From NCBI GenBank assembly GCA_045531955.1, contig JAZSFC010000006.1, forward strand, positions 1 through 64,000: a stretch of DNA of 64,000 bases, read 5' to 3'. This stretch comes from SIG299 sp045531955 (lineage in GTDB: Bacteria; Bacillota; Clostridia; Lachnospirales; Lachnospiraceae). The stretch's first letter is position 1. Every line of letters starts with the position of its first letter. The notes beneath the pieces are model-generated. The model was not told the origin of the DNA. It saw nothing but the letters and a program-made list of their open reading frames with translations, and did not search any database. This document shows, in pieces, positions 1-7,150 of the stretch. The position numbers and the translations under genes were made by a program.

Positions 1-797
1 AGAAGGAACTGGGCGACACCATCCAGAAGGAATGCTGGGAAGATGACCGTTTCGTTCGTGGTATCAAGGAAGACGGTCAGGTTATCGGTTCCAAGAAGGA
101 TCCGGAAGCAAGCATGTGGTTAAACCCACAGTCCTGGTCCGTTATCAGTGGCCTCGCATCCAAGGAGCAGGCAGAACTTGCACTGGAATCCGTTCACCGC
201 GAATTAAACACTGCTTATGGTGTCCGCGTTATGGCTCCATCCTACGTTGACCATGCATTTGACGGTGCATTAGCACTTCTCTTCAACCCATCCACTAAGG
301 AAAACGGCGGTATCTTCTGCCAGCCACAGGGTTGGATTATCCTTGCAGAAGCATTAATGGGTCACGGTAACCGTGCTTTCGAGTACTTTACCGAGTCCTC
401 CCCTGCTTCCCAGAACGACAACGCAGATGTAAGAAAGTTAGAGCCTTACGTACACGGCCAGTTCACCGAAGCAAACGAGTCCCCATTCCACGGACGTACC
501 CACGTTCACTGGCTCACCGGTACTGCTTCCACCTGTATGGTTGGTTGCGTAGAGGGTATCTGCGGTATGCGTCCTGACTTAAACGGCTTATGGGTATGCC
601 CAACCATCCCATCCGAATCGAAGGAAACGACCATGGATAAGGTATTCCGGGGTAAGAAGCTTCACATCACCGTGAAGAATCCAAACGGCGCAGAAGGCGG
701 TTTCAAGGAATTCTATTTAAATGGAGTTAAGCTTGACCAGCCTTATGTAGCTGAAAAGGATATGAAGGATGAAAATGAAGTTGTAGTTGTAATGTAA
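1..797 (+). CDS. GH94 cellobiose/cellodextrin-type phosphorylase, C-terminal part (partial)
   Basis: The open frame enters from the left edge (first full codon at base 3), so only about 265 C-terminal residues are seen. The text matches the end of the GH94 (alpha/alpha)6 barrel and its closing beta domain: a WLNPQSWSVISG segment, HVHWLTGTAS and a GLWVCPTIP stretch. GH94 enzymes cleave beta-linked gluco-disaccharides or oligosaccharides with phosphate in the cytoplasm and release glucose-1-phosphate. The exact substrate (cellobiose, cellodextrin or another) cannot be read from this fragment. A phosphorylase fits beside the GH130 phosphorylases further along, since glucomannan backbones yield cello-linked pieces. 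The stop codon lies inside the left arm of a long palindrome that follows. Confidence 0.85.
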   Translation, partial: KELGDTIQKECWEDDRFVRGIKEDGQVIGSKKDPEASMWLNPQSWSVISGLASKEQAELALESVHRELNTAYGVRVMAPSYVDHAFDGALALLFNPSTKENGGIFCQPQGWIILAEALMGHGNRAFEYFTESSPASQNDNADVRKLEPYVHGQFTEANESPFHGRTHVHWLTGTASTCMVGCVEGICGMRPDLNGLWVCPTIPSESKETTMDKVFRGKKLHITVKNPNGAEGGFKEFYLNGVKLDQPYVAEKDMKDENEVVVVM

Positions 798-1014
798 TTT
801 TTATTCCATATAAAGCAAGGTGTTTCACTATATTATTTTTAAGTCTTAGAATATCTGTGTTCGCCTAACTCTTCAGAAGGCCGTACGTCCAGTTCGGAAC
901 AAACCAGTTTGTCCGCCCTGTCCGTACGGCCTTCTGCCGAGATGTCGGACACTTAGATATTCTAAGATTAAAAATATGCCACTGTAACATCTGCTTTATA
1001 AAAATAAAAATTAC
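794..1014. repeat. ~220-bp imperfect palindrome after the GH94 gene
   Basis: The two ends are inverted copies: gtaattttta at 794-803 and taaaaattac at 1005-1014. Nested complementary blocks continue inward, including cttagaatatct with agatattctaag and agaaggccgtac with gtacggccttct. The tip lies near base 904 (acaaaccagtttgt). Folded, it gives one long interrupted hairpin that includes the GH94 stop codon. It is far longer than an intrinsic terminator and holds no reading frame. It may act as a terminator or mRNA 3' stabiliser, or be a non-autonomous palindromic element. A similar-sized but different palindrome sits at 26749-26973. Confidence 0.7.
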
Positions 1015-1038
1015 ATTTACAAGCTACTATACCGGAAG

Positions 1039-1703
1039 TTATTTCTTTGTTAATGCTTCAACAATGTTTTTTTCAATATATTCTACTCTGTCAAAAACCA
1101 GACCTTTCCGTGGTCGTTTTTGTTCATTAAATACTCAAACTGGTCTTCTTTGCTCTCGCAGCCTGCATTGACTCTTGGTGCAATTCCTAAAGGTTTAAAA
1201 AGATATTCGTTAGCAAAATCAAGCACATTCATTCCACTTGTAATTCTGATAATTCCCAAGAGGATTTGAACTCCGAGAGTGTGATATCTGAATTCATTCG
1301 TGATACCTTTTCGGCCACCCAAAACATCCATCGTTGTCAGTGTCCAGTCTTCTGATGTGCAGACTTTTTTCCAAGGTTCACTCTTTCCTTTATAAGGAGC
1401 CGTCATTGTAAGCAACTGTTTGACTGTAACTTGAAATATCGTTTGCTCTCCTCTTTTTGGAGTGTAGATTCCCTTGTAATAGTCCATCACAAAGTCGTCT
1501 ACACTTTTTATCAAACCCTGGTCAATGGCAATACCTACTAACAATGATGTTACAGACTTTGTTACACTCATTACATTCATTGTATCGTCCTTCTTAAAAC
1601 CATCTTTATACTCTTCAATCTCAAGCTTATTATCTTTATAGGCTACAATCTGTTTTATATTACTATCGTTTTTACTTGAATAAGTATCTAAAACTTTCTT
1701 CAT
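1039..1703 (-). pseudogene. Serine hydrolase of the beta-lactamase/class C PBP-like family, decayed
   Basis: The frame starts at the ATG at 1703 behind AGGAGG and reads about 206 residues to a stop at 1083. It shows the SxxK catalytic motif (SVTK) and a later RYHT segment at the usual YxN place. Intact members are about 300-350 residues and have a C-terminal KTG-type motif that is absent here. After GKVW the frame runs quickly to a stop. In the next frame the DNA continues as DRVEYIEKNIVEALTKK and stops at 1039, which looks like a normal C-terminal helix. The simplest reading is an internal deletion plus frameshift that removed the last third of the catalytic domain. The gene is probably inactive. 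Its role, if any, was that of a cytoplasmic or exported serine esterase/peptidase of unknown substrate. Confidence 0.65.
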
Positions 1704-1844
1704 CAAAACTTCCTCCTGTAAAACAGTAAAATCATATTATTTGGACATCGTATAATAAGCCTAAGTGAATTAAAAATTAATTTCAACAGTTTTTTTGAAA
1801 AAGTTTTCTTTTAATATCTTTATTTTATAACAAAATAATCCTGG

Positions 1845-1873
1845 TTGCCATTTCACGCATTGTGTGTTATATT
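1845..1873 (+). promoter_or_regulatory. Sigma-A promoter of the toxin mRNA
   Basis: TTGCCA at 1845-1850, a 17-base spacer, and TATATT at 1868-1873 preceded by an extended-minus-10 TG. Start of transcription is expected near 1880. The predicted 5' end (agggaaacc, 1881-1889) is exactly complementary to ggtttccct at 2120-2128 in the 3' region, an end-to-end pairing typical of type I toxin messages. Confidence 0.65.
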
Positions 1874-1962
1874 TTGTGTAAGGGAAACCAAAGCGAGGCG
1901 GCTCGCCCTCCACCGGAGGGAAAGAAAAAGCCCTCCGATCGAAAGAAAGGAGGGTGATAACA

Positions 1963-2055
1963 ATGTACATAACACTATCTGACTTAATTCAGTTTTGTTT
2001 ATTGCTTGTTGCCCTTGTAGTAGCGTGTCACACGGTACTCAAGGAAAAAGATTAG
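1963..2055 (+). CDS. Holin-like small membrane toxin (type I toxin, Hol_Tox-like), 30 aa
   Basis: A 30-residue peptide beginning MYITLSDLIQFCLLL, with one hydrophobic membrane-spanning segment (about residues 5-21) and a charged KEKD tail. This is the layout of the putative holin-like toxins of Bacillota type I toxin-antitoxin systems, which depolarise the membrane when overproduced. The ribosome site GGAGGG at about 1949-1954 can pair with CCCTCC at 1931-1936, and a second CCCTCC (near 1906-1911) pairs with GGAGGG at 1915-1920. Translation is therefore probably held closed in the full-length message. An antisense RNA with its own promoter and terminator overlaps the 3' end. The peptide is too short for ordinary gene callers. 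Toxicity is inferred from family and layout. Confidence 0.75.
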   Translation: MYITLSDLIQFCLLLVALVVACHTVLKEKD

Positions 2056-2132
2056 CCGCCATTGCCCCACAATGACGGCTGGTTGCAAAACTAACCATTA
2101 AATCGGGCGAACCGCTTCGGGTTTCCCTCTTT
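2045..2132 (-). ncRNA. Antisense antitoxin RNA of the holin-like toxin
   Basis: On the minus strand a near-consensus promoter (2139-2167) would start an RNA at about 2132. It ends at a strong intrinsic terminator: AGCCGTCATTG (2080-2070), a five-base loop, CAATGGCGGCT (2064-2054), then a T-rich run. The RNA of about 85 nt is fully complementary to the end of the toxin gene and its 3' untranslated region, as in txpA/ratA-type systems. All elements are visible in the sequence. Expression and RNase III-dependent decay are inferred. Confidence 0.7.
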
Positions 2133-2138
2133 AATTTT

Positions 2139-2167
2139 AATATAAATGATGGGTGGTAACTTGTCAA
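2139..2167 (-). promoter_or_regulatory. Near-consensus sigma-A promoter of the antitoxin RNA
   Basis: Minus strand: a perfect TTGACA (2167-2162), 17 bases, then TATATT (2144-2139). It is stronger than the toxin promoter, as expected if the antitoxin must be in excess. Confidence 0.7.
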
Positions 2168-2182
2168 GTTACATTTACAGAA

Positions 2183-2620
2183 TTAGCAGGTCCATTTCAT
2201 CTCTTCCATCCCATCTTCAACAAGTCCGGTTTCCACAAAGCCTAACGACTTATACACATGCTTTGCCTGCTCATTTCCGACGGAAACCCCGGTGTAAATT
2301 TCTTTCGCGTGGAAAGCGTTTTGTAAATACTGAATTCCCTGTTTTAATGCTTCTTTACCATAACCTTTGTTTTGATACTTCTTATCTATCAAAAACTTCC
2401 AAAGAGTATACTGGTTTCTTGCTTCATAATATCCTAGCATAATAAAGCCAATCAGAGTATTACCTGCGTACACTGCAAAAGGGAAGGCGGTGTCATGATA
2501 TACATAGGCTTGGGCCAAAGATGCTGCTGTGGAAGACACATAGTCTTTTTGATGCTCATAGACCTCCAGAGCTAAAACCTCTTCCAAATTATCTTTTGTT
2601 ATTTTGTGTAAAGTAATCAA
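2183..2620 (-). CDS. GNAT N-acetyltransferase (spermine/spermidine acetyltransferase-like)
   Basis: A 145-residue single GNAT domain. The acetyl-CoA pyrophosphate loop is seen as NKGYGKEAL near residue 85, followed by the usual VSVGNEQAKHVYKSLGF segment (motif B). The layout resembles BltD/PaiA-like diamine or spermidine acetyltransferases, but the substrate cannot be fixed. The start appears to be TTG at 2620 with AAGGAG about ten bases upstream; no ATG has a better ribosome site. It is the last gene of a five-gene minus-strand set beginning at 5878. Gaps are 13-17 bp between the three acetyltransferases, so they are probably co-transcribed. Confidence 0.8.
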   Translation of the reverse strand: MITLHKITKDNLEEVLALEVYEHQKDYVSSTAASLAQAYVYHDTAFPFAVYAGNTLIGFIMLGYYEARNQYTLWKFLIDKKYQNKGYGKEALKQGIQYLQNAFHAKEIYTGVSVGNEQAKHVYKSLGFVETGLVEDGMEEMKWTC

Positions 2621-2637
2621 AGTGACAGCTCTCCTTA

Positions 2638-3102
2638 TTATAGTTCTTTTTTCAGCATAATTATCTCGTCCGTACGATATTCCTCGTAAAACCCGACTTT
2701 CAGGAACAGCTTGATGGCAGGATTATCAATGGCTATATTATCATAAAGAACCTCTATTCCGTGCTCTTTTGCCGCTTCGCACAGCAGAAGCAGTCCCTGC
2801 TCTCCAAACCCTTTACCACGGTATTTTGCATGCACGATAACATCCGCAATATACTTTTGCTCGTCTTCATCATAATGATACGCGATTTCCCCTACAAATT
2901 CACCGGTACTTTCATCCTGCAAATATTTATAAAATCTTTTTCCTTCCGGATGTGCAATCCAGTAATCATACCACTCCGGCCAGTTCTCCTCCGGAAATGG
3001 AATAGTGCCTCCCCAGTTGTGATTGTAGGACATGGTTTCTTCGTCGGCCATATACATTTTTCGGAACCATAGTTCTTCTAGTTTTGGGCTATATAAAATC
3101 AT
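2638..3102 (-). CDS. GNAT N-acetyltransferase
   Basis: A 154-residue GNAT protein. The acetyl-CoA binding loop reads YRGKGFGEQGLLLL around residue 96, followed by DNIAIDNPAIKLFLKVGF, the conserved beta-alpha unit near the C-terminus. The first half is rich in Trp and Tyr (NHNWGGTIPFPEENW), probably the substrate side. Start ATG at 3102 has GAGGG eight bases upstream. Substrate unknown. It sits between two other GNAT genes of the same family but low mutual identity, so they are not a recent tandem duplication. Confidence 0.8.
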   Translation of the reverse strand: MILYSPKLEELWFRKMYMADEETMSYNHNWGGTIPFPEENWPEWYDYWIAHPEGKRFYKYLQDESTGEFVGEIAYHYDEDEQKYIADVIVHAKYRGKGFGEQGLLLLCEAAKEHGIEVLYDNIAIDNPAIKLFLKVGFYEEYRTDEIIMLKKEL

Positions 3103-3115
3103 GTTTTTTACCCTC

Positions 3116-3664
3116 TTATAATACCTTAATCATAATAAACTCATCCCGATAACTTCCATCATCATATTTCAGTGCCCGTACATGCTTTCCGGTTTCCACA
3201 AAACCGCACTTTTCATATAGCCGTTTTGCCGTATCGTTTCCTTCCACCACTTCCAGCTCTATCTGCTCATAACCGATTTGCCTTGCCAATTCTTCCAGAT
3301 ACCGCATCATGGCGGTACCGATGCCGAGATTCCAGAACTCTTTCTTAAGCGCAATAGCAAGACCGCACCGGTGGAGAACTCTACGTTTATTGCCCATGCC
3401 GTTAATACTGCAGTTCCCGGCAACCTTACCGTCTACCAATGCCATCATCATAACATCGGTTTCGTTTCCCAGAAGGCGCCCAAGAATTTCTTTCTCGCCC
3501 TCCAGAGTATAATTTACTTCGTCCGGATAGCGGAGAAGAAACGGAGTTTCTGCTGCCGTGATTTTTAAATACTCAATCATATCCGCCGCATACTCCGGGT
3601 AGGTTGGACAAAGTACGCAGGTACGGCCGTCTTTTAAGGTAAATGCTTTTTCTTCGAATTTCAT
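3116..3664 (-). CDS. GNAT N-acetyltransferase
   Basis: A 182-residue GNAT domain protein. NLGIGTAMMRYLEE (around residue 116) is the acetyl-CoA loop and LEVVEGNDTAKRLYEKCGFVETG is the C-terminal motif B. It starts MKFEEKAFTLKDGR at an ATG behind GAGAGGAG. This class acetylates small amines or protein N-termini; the substrate here is unknown. It follows the aldo/keto reductase by 15 bp, so it belongs to the same transcript. Confidence 0.8.
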   Translation of the reverse strand: MKFEEKAFTLKDGRTCVLCPTYPEYAADMIEYLKITAAETPFLLRYPDEVNYTLEGEKEILGRLLGNETDVMMMALVDGKVAGNCSINGMGNKRRVLHRCGLAIALKKEFWNLGIGTAMMRYLEELARQIGYEQIELEVVEGNDTAKRLYEKCGFVETGKHVRALKYDDGSYRDEFIMIKVL

Positions 3665-3679
3665 TTGATATTCTCCTCT

Positions 3680-4552
3680 CTATTGTTCAAAATTACTCTT
3701 TGCCTTTGGAATCGCAAAATCCGGATGCTCCTTCTGCCACATATCCTGCGGCATATATTCCAGGATGGAAATATCCTCGGCGCTAATTTCAAAATCAAAG
3801 ATATCCATATTTTCTTTCATACGTTCTAAGGAAGACGCTTTTACTAACGGAATAATCTGCTTTTGTAGCAGGAACCGCAGGCACAGCTGCGCCACACTCT
3901 TTTGATATTTTGCTGCCATATCGCGCAATATCGGATGCTGTAATACATTGCTTCTGCCAAGAGGACTCCACGCCTGCACACAAATATTTTTGCTCTTACA
4001 ATAGGCCGTTACTGCCTCCTGGGAATATCCCGGATGCACTTCCAACTGATTGACTATTGGTCTTACCTTACAGTTTTCCAAAATATTTTCTAAATGATGG
4101 GGCAGAAAGTTGCTAAGACCAATGCCTTTTATTTTACCTTCTGCATAAAGTTCTTCCATGGCACGCCAGGTTTCCCGATCAACTTCTTTCCAGTCGGTAT
4201 CCCCTTCTGTTCTTCTTGGCCAATGAATCAGATACAAATCCAAATAGTCCGTCTGAAGTCTGTCAAGCGTCCTCGTAAAGGCCTGCTTTGTTTCAGCATA
4301 GCCCATTTCATCTATCCACACTTTGGAAGCAATAAAAAACTCTTCTCTCGCCAGACCGCTTACCTTTATTGCCTGACCGAGGGCCCGTTCTGTTCCGTAA
4401 ATGGAGGCTGTATCAAAATAGCGGTATCCGGCGTTAATTGCCGATTGGATCAGTTTACCGTTATCTTTCCCATTTGGGTTAAAGGTTCCAAACCCAAGGC
4501 AAGGGATTTGCAAACCGTCTGATAATGTATAGGTATCATGGATTGATTTCAT
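3680..4552 (-). CDS. Aldo/keto reductase (AKR5-like, 2,5-diketo-gluconate reductase type)
   Basis: A 290-residue (beta/alpha)8 NADPH-dependent reductase. Family landmarks in order: LGFGTFNPNG at the N-terminus, a YRYFDTASIYGTERALG segment holding the catalytic Asp and Tyr, a SKVWIDE lysine strand, DYLDLYLIHWPRR with the catalytic His, and LVKASSLERMKENMD binding the 2'-phosphate of NADP. The length fits AKR5 enzymes. Start ATG has AAGGAGG directly upstream. It reduces aldehydes or ketosugars in the cytoplasm; the actual substrate is unknown. It lies 51 bp downstream of the Nudix-methyltransferase gene. Confidence 0.85.
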   Translation of the reverse strand: MKSIHDTYTLSDGLQIPCLGFGTFNPNGKDNGKLIQSAINAGYRYFDTASIYGTERALGQAIKVSGLAREEFFIASKVWIDEMGYAETKQAFTRTLDRLQTDYLDLYLIHWPRRTEGDTDWKEVDRETWRAMEELYAEGKIKGIGLSNFLPHHLENILENCKVRPIVNQLEVHPGYSQEAVTAYCKSKNICVQAWSPLGRSNVLQHPILRDMAAKYQKSVAQLCLRFLLQKQIIPLVKASSLERMKENMDIFDFEISAEDISILEYMPQDMWQKEHPDFAIPKAKSNFEQ

Positions 4553-4603
4553 AACAACCTCCTTAGCTCTAAAGCTTTCATTTGCATACGATTCTTTGTA
4601 AAT

Positions 4604-5878
4604 CTATTTTCTTGCCACAATCAGGTAGCGGTGTGTCGTTCCTGCAACCTCTCCGGTTTCTTCTATGGTTTTCTGCATTGCCAACAGTTTTTCAAAGCAG
4701 TTATCCACGGAAAAGCCCGGGAACTCCCACTCAATAATACGTGCAAACCACACAAAGGCACCCACATCATAGAATTTAATCGGAAGGAAGGCTTCCTCCG
4801 CCTGTAAAATTTCAAAACCGGCTTCTTCAAATACTCTTTTCTGCTTCGTTAAATTCAAGTCCGGAAACTGCTTTGGCGTTCCCGGCAGCACCAATTCCAC
4901 CAGTTCCCGGTCATTTTCACTGCCTACCTGCTGAGTGATGAAAAGACCACCTTTCTTCAGCAGACGGTACAATTCCTTTGCATTAAAATCCCCATGCCGA
5001 TTGATGATAATGTCAAAGGATTCGTCTGCAAACGGAATGTTTGTTGCATCACTGCACTCCTTAAAATCGATACCAAGGGGCAGTAAAGTTTCTTTGCACA
5101 ACTGTACATTTGGCGGAAAACCTTCCGTGGCCGCAGTTTTGTTATACGGATGATTCAGGGACAGCAAAAATTCGCCGCCACCGGTGTCAAAATCCAAGAT
5201 TTTGGCTTCTTCGGTTAAGTACCGGCGTATGACTTCTTCATAATTCCACGGAATATCATTGCCTTCTTCGTAGCGGCCATGAATATGGGAAAAATCCCAG
5301 CCATGAATGTGGGCAATGGATTCTTCGGATTGCCAGGTGGATTTTAGCTCCTGCCTTTTTAAATATTCCGTTAATGCAGCCAAATCCCTGGCCTGCAGGA
5401 ATTTTCTTTGGGTTGTTTCATGCTCCGCATCTCTGATTCGATGCATGGTTTCATTTAATGAAAACCATTGTACGGATGTTCCGTTTTCCATTTCCGTATC
5501 CGTTAAATGTGCATGTCCTGTTTTTGTTTTCGTATGTACAACAAAATAATAGGAAAGCGTTGTATAATCCTGATGGTTTCTGTTTTCTGACACCATACCC
5601 AACTGTTCAATAGAGTCACAGGTGCATCCGGTTTCTTCATCAATTTCTCTGACAAGCGCAGAAACTTCGTCCTCCCCTTCTTCTATTCCCCCTCCGGGCA
5701 GCGAATATAAATTAAATTTTTCCGCATACATTACGGCACAGTTGCCTTCTTCATTTATCACAATAGCACGGGAAGTCTTTCGAGGCGCTTTGTTGCTCAT
5801 TCCATCAAGACCTAACACATTTTTGTCCGTTAGTTCCGTGATAAGGGACCATGGTTTTAATATAGCATTAGCATTCAT
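4604..5878 (-). CDS. Nudix hydrolase-SAM methyltransferase fusion
   Basis: A 424-residue two-domain protein. Residues ~35-155 are a Nudix domain; the box GGGIEEGEDEVSALVREIDEETG (about 62-84) keeps the metal-binding REIDEE core. Residues ~175-424 are a class I methyltransferase: ILDFDTGGGEF is the SAM-binding motif I and FADESFDIIINRHG is motif II/IV. The methyltransferase half starts abruptly with the HIHGWDFSHIHGRY segment that usually lies near the start of stand-alone enzymes. The chosen start (5878) has AGGAGT nine bases upstream; an upstream in-frame start at 5917 lacks one. The Nudix part should cleave a nucleoside-diphosphate-linked compound and the other part methylate a small molecule. 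Neither substrate is known. It is the first gene of the five-gene set down to 2183. Confidence 0.8.
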   Translation of the reverse strand: MNANAILKPWSLITELTDKNVLGLDGMSNKAPRKTSRAIVINEEGNCAVMYAEKFNLYSLPGGGIEEGEDEVSALVREIDEETGCTCDSIEQLGMVSENRNHQDYTTLSYYFVVHTKTKTGHAHLTDTEMENGTSVQWFSLNETMHRIRDAEHETTQRKFLQARDLAALTEYLKRQELKSTWQSEESIAHIHGWDFSHIHGRYEEGNDIPWNYEEVIRRYLTEEAKILDFDTGGGEFLLSLNHPYNKTAATEGFPPNVQLCKETLLPLGIDFKECSDATNIPFADESFDIIINRHGDFNAKELYRLLKKGGLFITQQVGSENDRELVELVLPGTPKQFPDLNLTKQKRVFEEAGFEILQAEEAFLPIKFYDVGAFVWFARIIEWEFPGFSVDNCFEKLLAMQKTIEETGEVAGTTHRYLIVARK

Positions 5879-6072
5879 ACTTATGACTCCTAACATCCTT
5901 TTCTGTATTATACACAACTTTTTATATCCACGTCAAATAGTTAAAATAAACGCAACTCCGTTTACCGAATCTATTGCTTTGTTACCGTTTATGTGTTATT
6001 TTATCTGTAGTAGCTACAAAAAAACCACAAATTCACCAACAAACAGTAACAATAAAGCAAGGAGGAATGTTC

Positions 6073-6933
6073 ATGTTAATGGAAGAAAGACAAATAAAAA
6101 TAGCAGAACTCATTGAGCAAAAAGGCAGAATTACCATTGGAGAAATCACAGAACTGTTTGATATCTCCCACGAATCCGCACGCCGGGACCTGCGTATTTT
6201 AGAAAGCAAGGGACTTTGCAAGCGGGCCCATGGCGGCGCCATTAAACCAATGCCGGCGGGATTCATGCCGCCCCGCAATCGCAACTTTGATGAAATGCCG
6301 ATATTTGAAAACTACGAACAAATCGCAAAACAGGCAGTAACCCATATCAAAGAGCATCAAATCATTTACCTTACCGGCGGTTCCTTCGGTTTTCATATGT
6401 GCCATTATCTGCCGCGGGATATTCACTACACGTTGGTGGTAAACTCCATCGACCTGGCTAACCGCCTGCGCCACCTGACTAACGCAGACCTTTATGTGGT
6501 TGGCGGCAAGATGCGCCAGAGCACCAGCGTAGTAGACAGCATGGCAACCGATTTTGTCAGCCGGATGCACTTTGACCTGTGCTTCATCACCGGCGGAGGA
6601 CTCACTTCCGAATTCGGGCTTTCCAACGGCACCGATGAAACCGCTGCCTTCCAACGAAAGGTCATTGAAAACAGCCGCAAGAAAATCCTGTTACTACCAA
6701 GTCAGAAAATCGGCACCGATGCCTTTATTAAAGTTTGTAATGCAGATAAATTTGACCTTCTGATTACCGATTGGGACTGTGTAGAGGATGAAATTACAAA
6801 GATTGAAGAAAAAGGCGTGGAAGTAACTATCGTAGAGCCAAATCCCAACCGGACAGAACAACGGCCAAGAGAGCGAAAGGATGATGCAAATGAATCAAAC
6901 CAGAGAACAGAAGCTACGAAATCTGATTCTTGA
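6073..6933 (+). CDS. DeoR/GlpR-family transcriptional regulator
   Basis: A 286-residue regulator. Residues 1-60 form a DeoR winged helix (ITIGEITELFDISHESARRDLRILESKG, then the AHGGA wing motif). The remainder is the sugar-phosphate-sensing DeoR C-terminal domain with IYLTGGSFGF, VVGGKMR, and CFITGGGLTSEFGLS segments. The start at 6073 follows GGAGG by seven bases; longer in-frame starts have no ribosome site. It is divergent from the Nudix-methyltransferase gene and may control that unit in response to a sugar phosphate. The last ~25 residues (EPNPNRTEQRPRERKDDA...) are polar and off-pattern for the family. Confidence 0.85.
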   Translation: MLMEERQIKIAELIEQKGRITIGEITELFDISHESARRDLRILESKGLCKRAHGGAIKPMPAGFMPPRNRNFDEMPIFENYEQIAKQAVTHIKEHQIIYLTGGSFGFHMCHYLPRDIHYTLVVNSIDLANRLRHLTNADLYVVGGKMRQSTSVVDSMATDFVSRMHFDLCFITGGGLTSEFGLSNGTDETAAFQRKVIENSRKKILLLPSQKIGTDAFIKVCNADKFDLLITDWDCVEDEITKIEEKGVEVTIVEPNPNRTEQRPRERKDDANESNQRTEATKSDS

Positions 6934-7084
6934 TAACTACGTAAGTTTACGGCAATTTGCCATTGCCGCAGACATTCCCTACAGTTCGCTAACCACGGGG
7001 CTGACTCGCGGTATCGCCGGTATGCAGTTCGATACTGTCATCAAAATCTGCAAGACCCTTGGCGTCGAACCTCTGGAACTATAA
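6890..7084 (+). CDS. Small XRE/Cro-type helix-turn-helix protein
   Basis: A 64-residue protein consisting of little more than one Cro/CI-type helix-turn-helix: SLRQFAIAADIPYSSLTTGLTRG is the HTH and FDTVIKICKTLGVEPLEL the closing helices. It starts inside the end of the DeoR gene (44-bp overlap, different frame); AAAGG ends nine bases before the ATG at 6890. It resembles short DNA-binding proteins common in Lachnospiraceae. The overlap suggests translational coupling with DeoR. Target unknown. Confidence 0.7.
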   Translation: MNQTREQKLRNLILDNYVSLRQFAIAADIPYSSLTTGLTRGIAGMQFDTVIKICKTLGVEPLEL

Positions 7085-7114
7085 AGAAGGACGTTTCTAT
7101 TCCTTAATGTCACA

Positions 7115-7145
7115 AAGGCTGCCGCTTATGCGACAGCCTTTTCTT
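7115..7145. terminator. Bidirectional intrinsic terminator
   Basis: AAGGCTGCCGC / GCGACAGCCTT inverted repeat (one mismatch) followed by T-rich sequence. It lies between the plus-strand small HTH gene and the minus-strand esterase at 7151, so it closes both the DeoR unit and the large glycan operon coming from 20258. Confidence 0.7.
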
Positions 7146-7150
7146 CGCTA

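Noticed and set aside
1770..1970. Minus-strand frame of 66 codons in the toxin leader
   Set aside because: No ribosome site or family likeness; it runs antisense through the structured 5' leader of the holin-like toxin.
4604..5878. Frame error joining two neighbouring genes (Nudix and methyltransferase)
   Set aside because: The frame is continuous, no stop/start remnant or ribosome site is seen at the junction, and both domains are intact; kept as a true fusion, though only read data can exclude an error.
6199..6654. 151-codon minus-strand frame opposite the DeoR gene
   Set aside because: The DeoR protein on the plus strand is convincing over its full length; the antisense frame is incidental.
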